Shown: positions 46,500 through 59,338, counted from the stretch's first letter. The stretch: 64,000 nt of DNA from Apoderus coryli (GCA_911728435.2 OU452211.1:9964428-10028427); one strand, 5' to 3'. Numbers and translations are program-made. The notes: generated by a model from the sequence alone, not told the origin.

Positions 46500-48250
46500 G
46501 CAAAATAGTTGATTTTTTTTAGTTTTATTATAAAATTTATTTTGCCCCCTTTTCTACTATTTACGAACTATGTAAACAAAATTTTTATGCTGCATGTTGT
46601 AGGTTATCTTATATCAAAGCTATACCTATATAATTAGCCAATTTTTCTGTTATATTTGGAAAAAACATTTTTTTTTCGTTTTTATTCCTTTTTTACACTA
46701 TTTTCGAACGCCTGTGTGAACCAGTTTATTTATGTAACATTTTTTGGGTTATATTCTATGACAACTATGAAAAATTATTCCGTATTTCGAATAAGTTTAG
46801 GAAGTATATATTTTTTTTATTTTGACCCCTTTTACACTATTTACGAACGCCTATGAAAACAAGTTATTTATTTTTATTGACATTGACGTATTGGAATTTG
46901 TGTTAGAAAGCAAAGGAAAAAAAAATGTTTCAACCTGAGGAAGTTACTAATTAGTAACGAAACGTCGTTTGTTTTTATTTCTGTGTGATAGTGACGAAAA
47001 TAAACATGAATGTTTTTATGTAGAATAAAGAGGAATTTTTATAAGAACCGAACACCCCAAGAAAAAAGTAAACTGAAAAAAGTTATTTATAACACATTTT
47101 ATATAAATTATATTTTATCAAAGCTATATAAATAAGTAGTCAATATTTCTGCTATGTTTAAGAAATACGTTTTTTTCTAACCTTTTTACCCCATTTTACA
47201 CTTTTTTCGAATGTCAATGTGGTCTAATTGTTTAGTTTCTATTTAATTAAACGCACAAAAAATTATTCAATATTTCGGATAAGTTTTTTAATTTTTGAAC
47301 CGTCTTTTAAACCTCTTGCCTACGTTCAATGTTAACCACATATCCTGTAGTATTTTCGTACCAAATGTGGTTAAAATCCGTTAAGTGGTTTTTGAGTTAT
47401 CACGGATACAAATTTTTCTGACCCTTTTATAGAATTTTCACGGACGCCTATGGTACATTAATTTTTGTCGTGTATTTTTAAACACAAACTCAACTAGTTT
47501 ACATTTTAAATATTTTTTTATTTTACCCCCTTTTCTACTATTTACGAACGCCTACGTAAATAAAAATTTTATGCTGCATTTTGTAGGTTATCTTATATCA
47601 AAGCTATATATAACTAGCCAATTTTTCTGGTATATTTGGGATACATTTTTTTTTTCGTTTTTGCCCCTTTTTTTAGACTATTTTCGAACGCCTGTGCGAA
47701 CCAATTCTTTTACGGAATATTTTTTAGCTTATATTGTATCACAACTATGAAAAATCATTCCATATTTCGAATAAGTTTAGGAAATATATATTTTTTATGT
47801 TTTGACCCCTTTTCCACTATTCCCGCACGCCTATGAAAGTAAGTTATTTAAGACACATTTTATAGGTTGTATTCTAGGAAAGCTATAAATAACTAGTTAA
47901 TATTTCTACTATTTTTACGAAATACGTTTTTTTAAATCTTTTTTACCCCATTTTACACTATTTTGAACGCCAATGTGGTCTAATATTTTATGTTCAATAG
48001 TTTAAGTTATATTCAATTAAATGCGTAAAAAATTATGCAGTATTTCGGATAAGTTTAAGAACTATGAATTTTTTTAATTTTTGAACCCTCTTTTAAACCC
48101 CTTGCCTACGCTCAATGTTTCCCAAGATCTAATCAGCTTCTTGCCATGTCCAATAGTATTTTTGTACCAAATTTGATTAACATCTGTTAAGTGGATACAG
48201 ACTGACAGACAGACATGACATAAAGGTTGGTATGCCTATGCCCAGTAGTT
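46500..48250. repeat. ~980-bp direct repeat with shorter internal units
   Basis: 46545-46900 recurs at about 47525-47850 (for example TACTATTTACGAAC, GTAGGTTATCTTATATCAAA, CGAACGCCTGTG), offset about 980. The following blocks (about 47060-47330 and 47830-48130) also match. Inside each long unit a TTTTACACTATTTTCGAACG-type motif repeats every ~140 bases. It ends near GACAGACAGACATGAC at 48201-48220, a string common at ends of insect dispersed repeats. Confidence 0.7.
46931..46972 (+). ncRNA. Hammerhead ribozyme-like motif
   Basis: CAAC, CUGAGGA (46935-46941), stem II GUUACU/AGUAAC, GAAA, CGUC, then GUUUG. Stem II is a full six pairs. The GUC triplet ends at 46966, and CAA/UUG-type pairing can form stem I with a bulge. 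It sits between the two long direct repeats. Confidence 0.6.
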
Positions 48251-48635
48251 TTCGAAATATTTGTAATTCAGGGTTAATTCTGATATAATTTTGTGAGCTA
48301 GGATGTAGTGATTCAGCAGAACTACGTTTCACTGGTTGTCATACACCAAAGGTGTTTTTGAGAACGAGGGAACAGCACGCCAGACAATGATGTGCTAATT
48401 CATTAAGCCGTACCTCACTTCACAGTTTACCGACGTCTTGTTAATATTCAAAATAATAAACACGAAGTTTTGATATCACAGCAAAGAATTATTGTATCTT
48501 AGTGCACAATTTCTGCATGTACCAGGAGACATTGATTGTAACCATCTACCGGTTCCTATAGTGATGCTCTTGCAGAGGTAAAATGAAAGAATTCTACTAC
48601 GTTACTTTATCTGACGAGTGGCTGACAGATTATTG

Positions 48636-48965
48636 TCAAAATTTAGAGTGTTGCCGGCGAACCGCCACCTGATCTGGTGAGCTGAGTTCTCTAGCGATTC
48701 GCCCACAAGATCCTATGAATATCAGTGATAGTGTTGAACGAGGGTGGTATGATAATAGCGTACCAATGAAAGCACTGGTTTTTATTATGTTTATTGTTTT
48801 ATTTTGCAAACCTTTTAAGACGATACTTTGTGCCCCGATCGTTCTTTCGTTTGCGAAAATGTGAAGAACATCTTGCGCATCCCAAAAAAGGACGTCATGA
48901 CCTTCACCGCCAATGAGACCGTTTTCGCCACGAAAAGTCCATTGCTTTGACTGCTGCTTAGTCAC
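48636..48965 (-). pseudogene. Mariner transposase fragment
   Basis: Minus strand: KQQSKQWTF (after the first Asp), then DVLFWDAQDVLHIF, which corresponds to the mariner VFWDA.G...ID block. It then diverges. The 109-codon frame is open but mutated at many conserved positions. Confidence 0.5.
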
Positions 48966-50658
48966 TAGACAAACTACATGTTCCAGTTAACATGTCATTG
49001 ACTTTGTTGATCGATATTTGTTCTTTTTCTATTGAAAACAAAACTTGTCCTCTTCAAACAACTCTAGCACACAAACAACTCGACGTTCAAGAATAGGAGG
49101 CATGGTTGCCAAAAGGCTTCAAGGCTCACTAATTATCATACCATACTCGTAGCTACAACGAATTGTCAAAGTTAACAAGAAATATGAACAATTACCTCAA
49201 CAAGAACACCTCGCCGAGTTAACACAAATCGATTAATTATTGAAGCAGCTGATTAAAAAAAGTAATACCTATTAGCGCAGCAACCCAACTCTTCCGGTAC
49301 TAACCCTTGAAATAAGTTTTAGGTGGTGGCATATAATTTGCATCCGGTTTTCATGATTAGTTTTTCTATTATCTAGTAGGAGAGGTATTCAAATTCATAT
49401 CCATGTATAGATTAAAAATTTTAAGTTTTTACAATGCAACTAAAATGACAATAACTTGTTTTAAACAAAGAGTACAGTACATGAAAACATAGTTAAGTAA
49501 TTTAATATAAATATCACCCTTAAACTATTTAAAAATTAGCTACTTAGTCAGTTCAGTGTTTTGAACAATGAGCTTAAAAATATTAAGTACTTAAGTTATT
49601 ATAAATTTACCTTTTGTTGCTATGTTGTTGTATCGGTTGCTATGGCAGTCGCCAAGGATACGCAAATGAAGCACGTAGAATTTTTGACAGGTGCCCCAAT
49701 ACTTTCTCAAAAACAAATAGAAAAGGTGTTGATTATTAAATGTGTCTTCTTATATCTTCAGATAATAACTGGGAATATGTATTTGTGTATCTGCATAATA
49801 GTGGCTATTAGGTGTTAGTATATTATTGATTAAATCATCGTTGCAGTAACTACAGCAGGAGTTGTACAGGCAATCAAACGTCTCACTCTCACAGTAGGTA
49901 CTGCAGGAAACTGTTATTTTTCGCCATTTGGGGAAAATATAAATATATTGGACACTTTTAATGAGCACACAAAAAAATCAATAGTTCAAATGGCTGGATA
50001 TTTTAACTGATTAATATTTACCTAAATACACGTCACAATTTCGTTAAACTGATTGTTAATTTAATTTTATTGTCAGTTTTGACACGAAATTTTACTTACA
50101 AATTTAAAATACTTCATATTAAGTAAAAAATACTCAAATCCATTTCTAACCTAATTTTCACTTAAATTTTTGTTATTTTTCTTATGGTGATGGACTGTCT
50201 GATTAGCTCTGTCTGTTTCAGCTAATTCGATTCCTAGGAAGTGCTAAATCTGCAATAAAATTCCGACGTTGCCAAATATACTAAAATACTGTCACTTTCA
50301 AATTATATAAATATTTCTGTGTCCGTGTTTAATTTTAATTAAAAAATAATTTAGCGTAATTAATGTTATACATTTTGGAAATTATGTTAATAAAACTATG
50401 AATTTACTTGCACAATAAAGAGTTCTATAATTTAAATGTCCTAATTTGCATTATAAGTAACCGAACTTACTGTTTAAAGACGAATTAACACAATTGCTGT
50501 CATAAAATTAATAAATATCATGGAACAATCTATTCGAATGATTATATGAAATAAATACTTAGATGAAGACACAAAATAATAGTTGCATAGTGCTTAATTT
50601 GCTTCAAAATGGACGCAATTTTATATAACTGCCATATACAGGTACAGTTAGGATACAG

Positions 50659-50698
50659 CAGTGAAATGTATACTAGTTACGTAGTATACATTTCACTG
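50659..50698. repeat. Perfect 15-bp-arm palindrome
   Basis: CAGTGAAATGTATAC at 50659-50673 is inverted at 50684-50698 around TAGTTACGTA. GGATACAG lies on the left and GGATACAG again just right, so a short direct repeat flanks it. Confidence 0.8.
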
Positions 50699-50751
50699 GA
50701 TACAGTGCCTTTTAGATTAGGTAGCTTCTCTTAGCAGTGTCTAGATAAAGT

Positions 50752-50796
50752 TGCGCCTGTCACAAAACATAGGGTATGTTTTGTGGCGCCTGTTTA
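50752..50796. repeat. Short inverted repeat
   Basis: GCGCC-TGTC-ACAAAACAT and its partner ATGTTTTGT-GGCGC flank AGGGT. One arm has four extra bases. It lies about 60 bases from the previous palindrome. Confidence 0.65.
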
Positions 50797-52154
50797 TTTG
50801 TTTTTCATTGGAATTACGTCTGTTACAACCAGAATGAGCTTTGACGAATGCGCAACCACTTTGCCGACGACACTATGCGTGCCGCCATTTTCGAGTCACA
50901 AACGTCAAAAAATAAAAAACACTTGAAGTTGGTGTGGTTATGTTCTTATGTTTCATGTGAGTGCCTTTCTGTAAAACAGTAGTATTTAATTTCAAAACAG
51001 CGTTTGGGGCTTAGAAAAATAATTATTTTTCTGAGGGAGACTATCTTTGACAGCAGAGGACCACTACTAATAATGATATTATCTACACAGCTAACATAAG
51101 TATGTTTGTTATTGAACTGCGGCATGATAAACGTGTTAGAACAAACGTGATATTGTCCGGTAATACTAGCATCGAGAGACATGGAGAAGGGATAATAATG
51201 CTTCTATATTATTTCTTTGATTTGCACAAGGTTATATTTTAGTTTTTGTAGAAATCAAAATGGTTAAAATATAAAAAACTTATTACTAACATATGTCTTA
51301 TGCAACTCCTAATACATTGTAGTACTTAATATGTTATGCAACACAAATTACAGTGTGTTTAACTTTGCCTCAACATGGCGGCCTAATAAGACGATTGTCT
51401 CAACCAACGGTCTCAACTGTTGCAACTCTGTAATTTAGTCTATAGTTTTTAACATAGAGATTGGCACACCAGTATAAGCAAACAAATATTAATTTGAACT
51501 CTGGTTTTTGATTTGCTGTCAGGGTTTGGCCCTTATTATGGTACAATATATTGTGTATATACAGTTGCCTATGCAGTAATTATTTCCAAAATATACTTTA
51601 TGATATATATTATGTAATAATAGATATGAATAAATAAACTTAATATATTACTTGGATTCATACATTTTTTTATGAAGTGATACAAGATTCATATTGATAA
51701 GTTTTTTATTTTTTATTGAATAATTTTAAATGGTACCATATCTGGCAACACCGGTAAATTGAATACACGACAGCCATAGAGAGGCAAACCTCATCCAACC
51801 AATTAAAAAGCAAACCTGATATGGCGTCACCTATATTTACTCCGTCACGCTGCTGCCATCTATTAACAGTTGTCTCAAAACACAATTCGAATTCTTCAGT
51901 TTAGATATTTAACACAAGATGGGGCCTCATGTCTAAAAATTTCGATAATTAAATTTTTTACTATATTCAGAATTGAAAACATATGCAACAAACAATACAA
52001 TGTATACCTACTTCTACAAATTATACCGTCATGTCTCTAGTATTTTGTAACAAAATTGTGTAGGTATTCTTTTATTATTTGCAGTACATATAAAGAACTT
52101 GGTAAATACGTAAAAGTTATAAACTGATATCCTATAAGAAGAGTTAATTAAAAA

Positions 52155-52215
52155 AAAACGTGTCAGCGGTGGGTTTCGAACCTACGTCTCTGTGCTGGCC
52201 TCCGAATACACAGAT
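52155..52215 (-). repeat. tRNA-like (SINE-type) B-box fragment
   Basis: Minus strand has GTAGGTTCGAAACCCACCGC, a tRNA T-arm/B-box-like hairpin, followed by a T run. No A-box or cloverleaf could be built upstream. Probably a tRNA-derived SINE piece. Confidence 0.35.
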
Positions 52216-53399
52216 TTTTGGTCATTTACTAAAACAGTAGCTTTAGATTTTCTCTTTAGGTCAGACTATAGATAGAAAAACGATTTTTCAATCATTTATC
52301 TTAATGGGCTTTTATATATATATTTTTAAGGCTTTTTATGTTTAGCAATATAACTGTTAACATTTAAATATTTAATAATGAGGTTTTAATAGAGACGTTC
52401 AGATTCACAATGTGTTTTTTGTCAAGTAAAATAGAGGGCGGTTTCTCGCGCCATTAAACTCGCATGCCGGTATAATAGTTTGTTTATTTTCCCACTGTAC
52501 TTATGTATACTTTGTTCTCTCATCTCTTCGGCAATTTCCCGACATTAGAGATTTACGATAATAGGAATTTATCGATTATAGTGTCAATATGTTTTATATT
52601 ATTCTATGTGTATATATTTTGAAAGCAATTATGTAGGTTGACAACTTATTGTTGTCTCTGACGTACTAAGCAAAAGTTTTAGAAACCAACCTTCTATAAC
52701 CCAGGACGAGGATAGGCTGAAATTCTAAAGCTACACTATATCGTCACAACAAACTTTAATTGATTAATTTTTTCAAAATCATGAATCAATAAATTAACAC
52801 CTATAGTTCTATACTTGTGGACATGCTACTACTTATTTAAATATACTTTTCCTCGAATAATCCATGTTTATTTGGTTTCACCATATTTTAGAGATTACAA
52901 GAACAACCCTGATGTCGGTCTAGAGAACAACATAATTCTGTTTGCCTAATAACACATTTTGACGATATATATAGATGTACAAGAATCGAACACCATGTAA
53001 TTAGCCGATAAATATGTGTAATTAAAGTGAATAGACACTTTCGATAATAAAAAAGAATCAATAATCGACAAGCATTACAGATCTCTAACTGTTTTCCGAC
53101 AGGCCCTGTCACCTACGTAAAATCCGTATTACTGCTTTTGCTTACATCCGTGCTCTTCTATGCAAAACATTACAATGTAGATCAATCTGTGATTCTAAAT
53201 AACGCATGTCAACATTATGTTAAAGAAAATATATAATTGATATAAAAAAAGTGTGATTATTTTGTGGATGTTGTGGTGGATTTCCAAATTTTTCCTCAGG
53301 ACCGGCAATTACAATACTCGGATAAGTGATTCCTGTTTATTTTTATAGTGATTTGTTGATCAACAATCGTTTAAAATGACCGTGAAAGCAAATAAATTA

Positions 53400-53574
53400 T
53401 CGGTAACTATACCAGACAGTCGCCATCTTTCCCCACAGTTTTTCTGAACAGTGAACTTTTCAAGATTTTATTTTGGACATTTATTAATAAAAAAATTCAA
53501 AACTTTTCTGTGTAATATTTAGTGGAATGTTGTCAGAATTCAGTATCATCTAAATCAACTGGAAAAATTGCAAG
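53400..53574 (+). other. Possible 5' non-coding exon of a plus-strand gene
   Basis: A donor-like CAAG|GTATGT is at 53574/53575 downstream of AT-rich leader-like sequence. It could splice to 57477. Speculative; no TATA or other promoter motif is convincing. Confidence 0.2.
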
Positions 53575-54844
53575 GTATGTGAAATATTAACACTGTAAAT
53601 AATAGTATTTTTGTAGTATGAATTTGTAATATATCGCCGAGTAGGTATATTATGTACATTTAATATTACTTATTACTAATTTTACAGCTATTGTGCGGCC
53701 ATTATCTTTTTTCGTATAATCAACAGATGATTTTTATTCATAATTTTATTATACTAATCTTAATTCTACTAGGTTTGGATAGTATATTTCCCTATGAAAA
53801 TTATTGCAAAAATTTACTACAACACTTACCTACCATATTATTTATTTAATTATTTGGGTAGGTCTAGGATTGTAGAAGAAAAAAAATAGAGCAACTACTA
53901 ACAAGAGTTATGCAGTCATTAAAATATGGTGGAAAAGCTTTATTCAAGTTTTACTATATGTACTTAATAAGTGTATCAAAGTATCTGTAAAAAAATTGCT
54001 TAGTTAATGTCATTTTGTTCTCTGCCATCGATACTATTTTATTTTCTAATTCTAATATTACATATGTAGATATTACCTACGGTAAAAGCTTTATTTGAGC
54101 ATTGAATTAGAAATGTGTAGACTCTCAAAGGCTGTTGTTATAGGTATACTTATTGATTAGGTTTTCGAGGGTTATCTACTTAATTATATATTACCTATAA
54201 CTTAACGAACAGTAAGTGCCTAAGTACCTACCAATTTCAAATTACGGATAAAGATAACAAGTAACATTAGTTACAAATTGTATTCATATTATTTATGGAA
54301 GTATTTTTGACAACTTCAGGACACTGGTTTCAGCCCAGAAACTAACGAGCAATCAAAATAAGGGACTCTTGTAGGCATTGACTTCTTAAGACGACCTTCT
54401 TTGCATAGTGAGCTGGAAATTCATTCTTCCGAGGTTGAATTCTACCTTCGCAATTTTTTTTCGTTCGTTCCTTGAGATTTACAATTAAGTTGGAAGGTTT
54501 ATTAGAACCTAAACGTTTTTCTTGTTTAATAAAGGAAACTTATTGTCTTTGGTGTAATTTTGTCTACCGTTTCGTTGGGATGTTTGTTTCTTGGACTCCT
54601 TATGATTAAGCTGATGATATTGGTTTTGAATTTGAATTTAGCTATTCTTACACTACTCACATACGAACCTTCCATTGTTCGAAACAAGGCCTGAATGCCG
54701 GTTTTTCTTTAGCACTAAAATGTTACTTTTAGCGCTCTCGGCCATATTGAAAACTCTTAAAATTTGCTACACTTGTCAATGTTCGTAGATGTTTACAAAG
54801 TTAAGACACTGCTACTTTATTCAAAAATTAGAGAAAAACAATAT

Positions 54845-54918
54845 TGCCACAGCTGGGATTCGAACCTAGAACATTCCGCATGCGAAACGAACGCTCTATC
54901 AATGACGCCACAAGACCC
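54845..54918 (-). repeat. tRNA-like SINE head or tRNA pseudogene
   Basis: Minus strand: GTGGCGTCATTGATAGAGCG (A-box-like), an anticodon-like arm with loop UUCGCAU, then TAGGTTCGAATCCCAGC (B-box). D-, anticodon- and T-arms can fold, but the acceptor stem does not pair. So not a working tRNA; a tRNA-derived SINE is more likely. Confidence 0.5.
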
Positions 54919-55055
54919 TCTTTGAAAGTTGTATTCTAATTGTAATAAGATATGTTCCAACTACGTAACTGGTGAAATTTTAAACGCAATTTTCTCGAGA
55001 ATTATAGGGGCAAATATCAAAAGTGGTTTTTGCAAGAAACATTACTCGTTCTACT

Positions 55056-55153
55056 AGAGGATTTGCTACTGTTACCACGACGGAATATTATGTGGTTTAT
55101 GCATGACGGTGCTCTGCCACATTTTTCGTTAGCAGTGCGTCAGTATTTTAGTA
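55056..55153 (+). pseudogene. Transposase fragment around the second catalytic Asp
   Basis: LEDLLLLPRRNIMWFMHDGA and LPHFSLAVRQYF match the MWF.HDGAP.HF...VR motif of the MEKYT-type Tc1/mariner transposases. A TAA follows. No other part of the element is recognisable nearby. Confidence 0.65.
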
Positions 55154-55841
55154 AATAATATTCATCAGGAACCTAGCTAATAAATTTGTGTATATCTTCC
55201 TTCTTCCAAAAAGTCCATATGCAATATGTATGCTATATTTGCACCAGAGGGTTGGTAGCTTCAAAGTATTTGCATCTGCTGAGAAATAGACCAGGACAAC
55301 ATCTTGTACCTCTAACTAAGATCTAATTACTTATAATATTCTTGCGGAATACTATGATGAGCTGACATGATCACCTACCATTCGCCTCACTTGCCTTTTT
55401 TTTAAAGGAACGTCAAACTGTCAAAATTGGCTATGGGACATTTTGAGGTTAACAGTTACCTGTCAATCCAATTTGTAACAGGAACGAGTGTGACAGATAA
55501 GTGAGTGAAAGTTGCTGATATTTCGGGTTGAGGATAACGTCTAATACTGACACAGAGTAATCAATCAGAATAGAGATACTGCCCCTTACGGTTATACACT
55601 CGTTCAATTCATGTGTCTAAAGAACGCAATCAATGTGTGTAGGCAGGATAAATAATTCGTAGTGAGACCAACTACTTTCAACTTCAAGTTATGACGGAAT
55701 AGAGATAAACAAACTTTGAGCTAAATTTACAATTTTAGGGGTTTACATTATTCTGTATAGGTAAAAAGATTCCTAAAAAGTGGTGCGATCTTTACTAGGA
55801 TGGCCAATTTGATATCTATTTGAGGTTTGTTTCCACAAGAG

Positions 55842-55932
55842 TCCATAACTGTCAGGATTCTGTGCAAATCAATTACACTAAATCAACTACATCGTTATAC
55901 GCAGAATCCCGACTGTTTCTGACAGTTATGGA
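55842..55932. repeat. Short inverted repeat
   Basis: TCCATAACTGTCAG and its inverse complement CTGACAGTTATGGA flank about 62 bases; GGATTCTG and CAGAATCC inside are also inverted. A small fold-back element. Confidence 0.6.
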
Positions 55933-55999
55933 CCACAGATTAGGAAGTATTGTGTTATATTTGCGCTTATAATGTCCGGTCAATGCCATAGCGTTTGCT

Positions 56000-57470
56000 T
56001 AGGACGACGGACGGTATTTAAATAATTTCAAAATTTTGTATGGATTTATTAAAACAACTGCTTTCTTGTGACATTACAAATCTAAATTATAACCATAGAG
56101 AAATATTTTAACCAAGATTAGACAGCTGATTAGACCGATTCGACCGGCGACTAGTAGTAGAGAGTAGACTATTTTGTCAAATTGTCAATGTCATTGACTA
56201 CGCAACCATATTAACGTAAGATCCTACGAAAAGTTTCTGCGCCATCTATACCGTAATAGCCCAATTTCAAGTAAGAAACGACATAGATCAACCAGTTGTT
56301 GATTGAATTATGGAAACACTAAAAATCCCGCAAGTATGGAATTAGGCACATAAACATATAAACGGGTAGAATTGCGATAGAGCTAAATCACACAAAAAAG
56401 AGCAAGCTGTGGAGCTGATCGCAGTAGCTGAGCCGTGAGAATGCTTGCCAGCATTCGTCTTAGCCACTAAATAGAAGATGCAAAAAGTATTCATGTTTAA
56501 ATGAATCCAGGTATTCCAAAATCCAATATACAGCGGTATTTGAATACTTTCTTTCTTTGTATTCTAATCTTGAGCATTCGAATACAATTTATTGTACAGT
56601 ATTCATGATTCGAATACCGGATTTCAATATTCGACCCAACACCTGTGCACTGTCCATTTTTTCAATGTACCGCCCCCTATAGAAAAACCCTACTAACTTT
56701 TGAATAGGTACCTATATAAAAGAAACATCCTTAATTTATTTCCAGTGTACCATATTTCTGTTAATATTATAAGTACCTACCTACGTAGTAGCAAAAATGC
56801 CGGTATAAACACCTTTTCATTACATCTATGTAGTATTACATTACATATTTATGTAAGTAACGTAAATAATACGAAACTCGGTTGGTTTTCAAGTTAAATA
56901 TTTGTTCCGTTTGTCGCTACCTCTACTATCTTCCATAGTCGATTCGGGTAATTTTGAACAGATGGAGACACATGATACTGTAATGCGCGAAAATCTTATG
57001 TAGGTATGTTTAGTATTATACATGGTTGTCGAGTTTTTTTTATGTTAATGAAGCACCTAACTTTGATCTAAATATATATTAAGATGTTCTAATACTTATT
57101 CTCGATTTTATAGCATAGTTACATTATAAAGAACATCCCAGTCCATACTAAAAAGAAGCGTTGATTATTGTTGGATTGGAAATTTGATTATGCTGATTTT
57201 TGCAGATAAATAATACGATTATGATCTTATTATAATGAATAAAAGCAAGGAAAGGAGTTTCATACTGTCTCTAAATCTTGGTTTACAAATAATGGCACAG
57301 TAGGTATACTATTTAAACTTGATCTCGACTCCCATTATTAGAAGTATTGTATTTAGGCTGGTTTCGTTGTTATTGGTAAAATTCCAGACAATGCCTCACG
57401 TACCTTAAGGAAATAATTGAAGGATATTTATAGTTCTCAACATGGATGTTGTTTTCAATAATTTTTTTTT
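56000..57470. other. AT-rich DNA, no gene seen
   Basis: No coding motif. TAGGTACCTA-type strings recur near 56706 and 56775. Confidence 0.45.
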
Positions 57471-57476
57471 TTTCAG

Positions 57477-57538
57477 GAGCGAATGGGGTTCCAAAAAGAA
57501 CGAAGAGATGGCAGATAACCGGAGTTTTTCTGGAGGCG
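57477..57538 (+). CDS. Possible first coding exon of an unknown gene
   Basis: A strong acceptor (poly-T, TTTCAG at 57471-57476) and donor (GCG|GTAAGTCTG) enclose 62 bases. An ATG at 57508 gives MADNRSFSGG, left open into the next exon. No downstream exon was found before 64000, so this could be a gene with a large intron leaving the window, or a chance pair of sites. Confidence 0.4.
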
Positions 57539-58279
57539 GTAAGTCTGCTAAATATTAAATAGTCAATAAACTGCTGTCATGAGATCATTCAAAGAGATGG
57601 TCATGTTAAACTTGTTTCATGAGCAGCATTTCGATTTTCTGTACGGCAGTTGTACCTACTTATTTACAAAGTAATTTAGGTATCCAGAAAAAAAACTTCA
57701 TCGCTATAGATGAAATAATGGATAACTTTCAAATTCCTCTAATGCCGAACCTGTACTGGAAAACATCATTAACAATAATTGAAAAAAGTGTCTTTAGTAT
57801 TTACTAATTTTAAAATATTAAATTTATTGTCTGTAAGATTTTTTGCTCACATTGGCAACGTTGAAAGTCGAGTGAAAAAAAAATGTGTTGATAGGTAGTG
57901 CAATCGTTGAATAGGATCCGATTAGTCAGTTTGATGTTATGTGCTGTGTTGCCGTTATTACTTTAAATGTTTGGTTGGCAATAAAGAATAGTTTGGTAAG
58001 TAACTCTACCACGTTTCAAATGTATTGTTTAATTCGTGGGGACTGTGTTCTGGAAAGAAAACAAACAGCAAAAAAAATTCTCTCGAAATATAAATTTAGT
58101 TGTCCAATTATTTAAATATTTCATCTTCTGAATTCATATATATAATCTCGTGCAAATACAAAAGAAGTTCAGTAGTGATTGAGACACATAATATTTGATA
58201 TTTATTCGACATTTCAAAGAAATTATACAATAACATTTTCACTTGTGTTAAATGATTTGAAATTGATGTGGCAATGCTG

Positions 58280-58620
58280 TAAGGTCGAGTGCACTGTTCG
58301 CTCACACACATTTACACACAGTACAAACACTTGTTGCACTATCCGCAAGCCAATAGCAGCGGCAGCCAACCCACATACAACGTTGGCATATCGGCGAGAA
58401 TCGGACGGAATTCATTCTGATTCTCATGTATATAATATACTTGCCATATCTCTGTCTCTCTTGTTTTTACGTTGGTTCGGTGTGCGGGATTCCAAACGCT
58501 GATTGTTGTGGGTCTCCCTCACGGCGGCGACCGACTGCTTGCTGACTATTATTATTATTACTGGCTATTATAACATCGGCATGTTGCCATGGTTCGCGTG
58601 ATTGTTATATGTTCAAATAA
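58280..58620. promoter_or_regulatory. Candidate promoter-like region
   Basis: A GC-richer, non-repetitive-looking island in AT-rich DNA, with many CG dinucleotides (for example CTCACGGCGGCGACCGAC near 58520). It could drive the plus-strand exon candidate's gene or, on the minus strand, a distant Rfx 5' exon. No core motif is decisive. Confidence 0.25.
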
Positions 58621-58754
58621 AAATTATAATTTTGAAAAAATAGGTCAGCGTGGTACCTAAGTAGAGTTTAGGGGATTCTTATAAAGTCAATCTTCACAAA
58701 TATGTCGTTAATAAATATTAATTAAGATTAAACAATACTCAATGATAAATTAAA

Positions 58755-58920
58755 CTTCGTCGTCTCCACAAATAAATCACTTTATTTTATTAAAATTGTG
58801 TCAAAATACCAAACATGTTTCGAGACGTAACATTCTCATCATCAGTGAAACATGTTTGGTATTTTGACAGAATTTTAATCAAATAAAGGGATTTATTTGA
58901 GTGATAAACTCCACGCACAA
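58755..58920. repeat. Fold-back repeat with hammerhead core in its loop
   Basis: Arms at about 58770-58821 and 58847-58896 are inverted copies (AAATACCAAACATGTTTC and its complement). The loop and arm together form a minus-strand hammerhead-like motif, listed separately. Confidence 0.7.
58806..58849 (-). ncRNA. Hammerhead ribozyme-like motif
   Basis: Minus strand: UCA, CUGAUGA, UGAGA...UCUC stem II (GAGA/UCUC), GAAA, CAUGUU, UGG. The GUU triplet is allowed, and stem I is only U-G/C-G/A-U. The core is complete; activity uncertain. Confidence 0.6.
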
Positions 58921-59091
58921 TGGACTATTTCTATAATATTAACCAATACTTTTTTTTGACGACACAACCACAGTAATTTTTTATTGAAAACATTTGATCT
59001 ATTTGAACCCACATCTCCCGATTGCCGGTCAGGTGTTTTGACCAATATATATATATTTATATATATATAAAACCGTTTATTTTAACACTAC

Positions 59092-59128
59092 CCAGACATA
59101 TTTCGACTACTTGTCCATCATCGGTGGC
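59092..59128 (-). ncRNA. Mutated hammerhead-like motif (left arm)
   Basis: Minus strand: CCA, CCGAUGA, GGAC/GUC, GAAA, UAUGUC, UGG. The U of CUGA has become C, which should abolish cleavage. Stem I CCA/UGG is kept. Confidence 0.5.
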
Positions 59129-59338
59129 TAAAGGGCCCTTATGTGTAAAATTACATTAAATGTGCGATAGTATTGTAGTCAATTTGGTGGTGTGATATAA
59201 TTGTTAATTTATATTACAAATATTTTAATTTAATTAAAATATGACTTTCCTTTCCATCAAAGTCACGTCTATAAGTGCTAAAATTATAACTACAATAGTA
59301 TCTCACATTTAATGTAATATTGCACATAAGCTTCCTTA

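Larger units (their letters stand above)
48970..53270. other. AT-rich DNA, no gene seen
   Basis: No recognisable coding exon. It contains two short palindromes near 50.7 kb and a tRNA-like piece at 52.1-52.2 kb. The stretch 50800-50960 is a little more GC-rich and could be a promoter-like region, but nothing downstream supports a gene. Confidence 0.45.

Noticed and set aside
46656..46856. Two similar ~66-codon open frames (46656-46856 and 47636-47836) that could suggest a conserved small protein
   Set aside because: Their likeness comes from the ~980-bp direct repeat; the translation is low-complexity Phe/Tyr-rich and the surrounding repeat is non-coding.
54845..54918. tRNA gene with CGC anticodon
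   Set aside because: The acceptor stem cannot pair, so I treat it as a SINE head or pseudogene.
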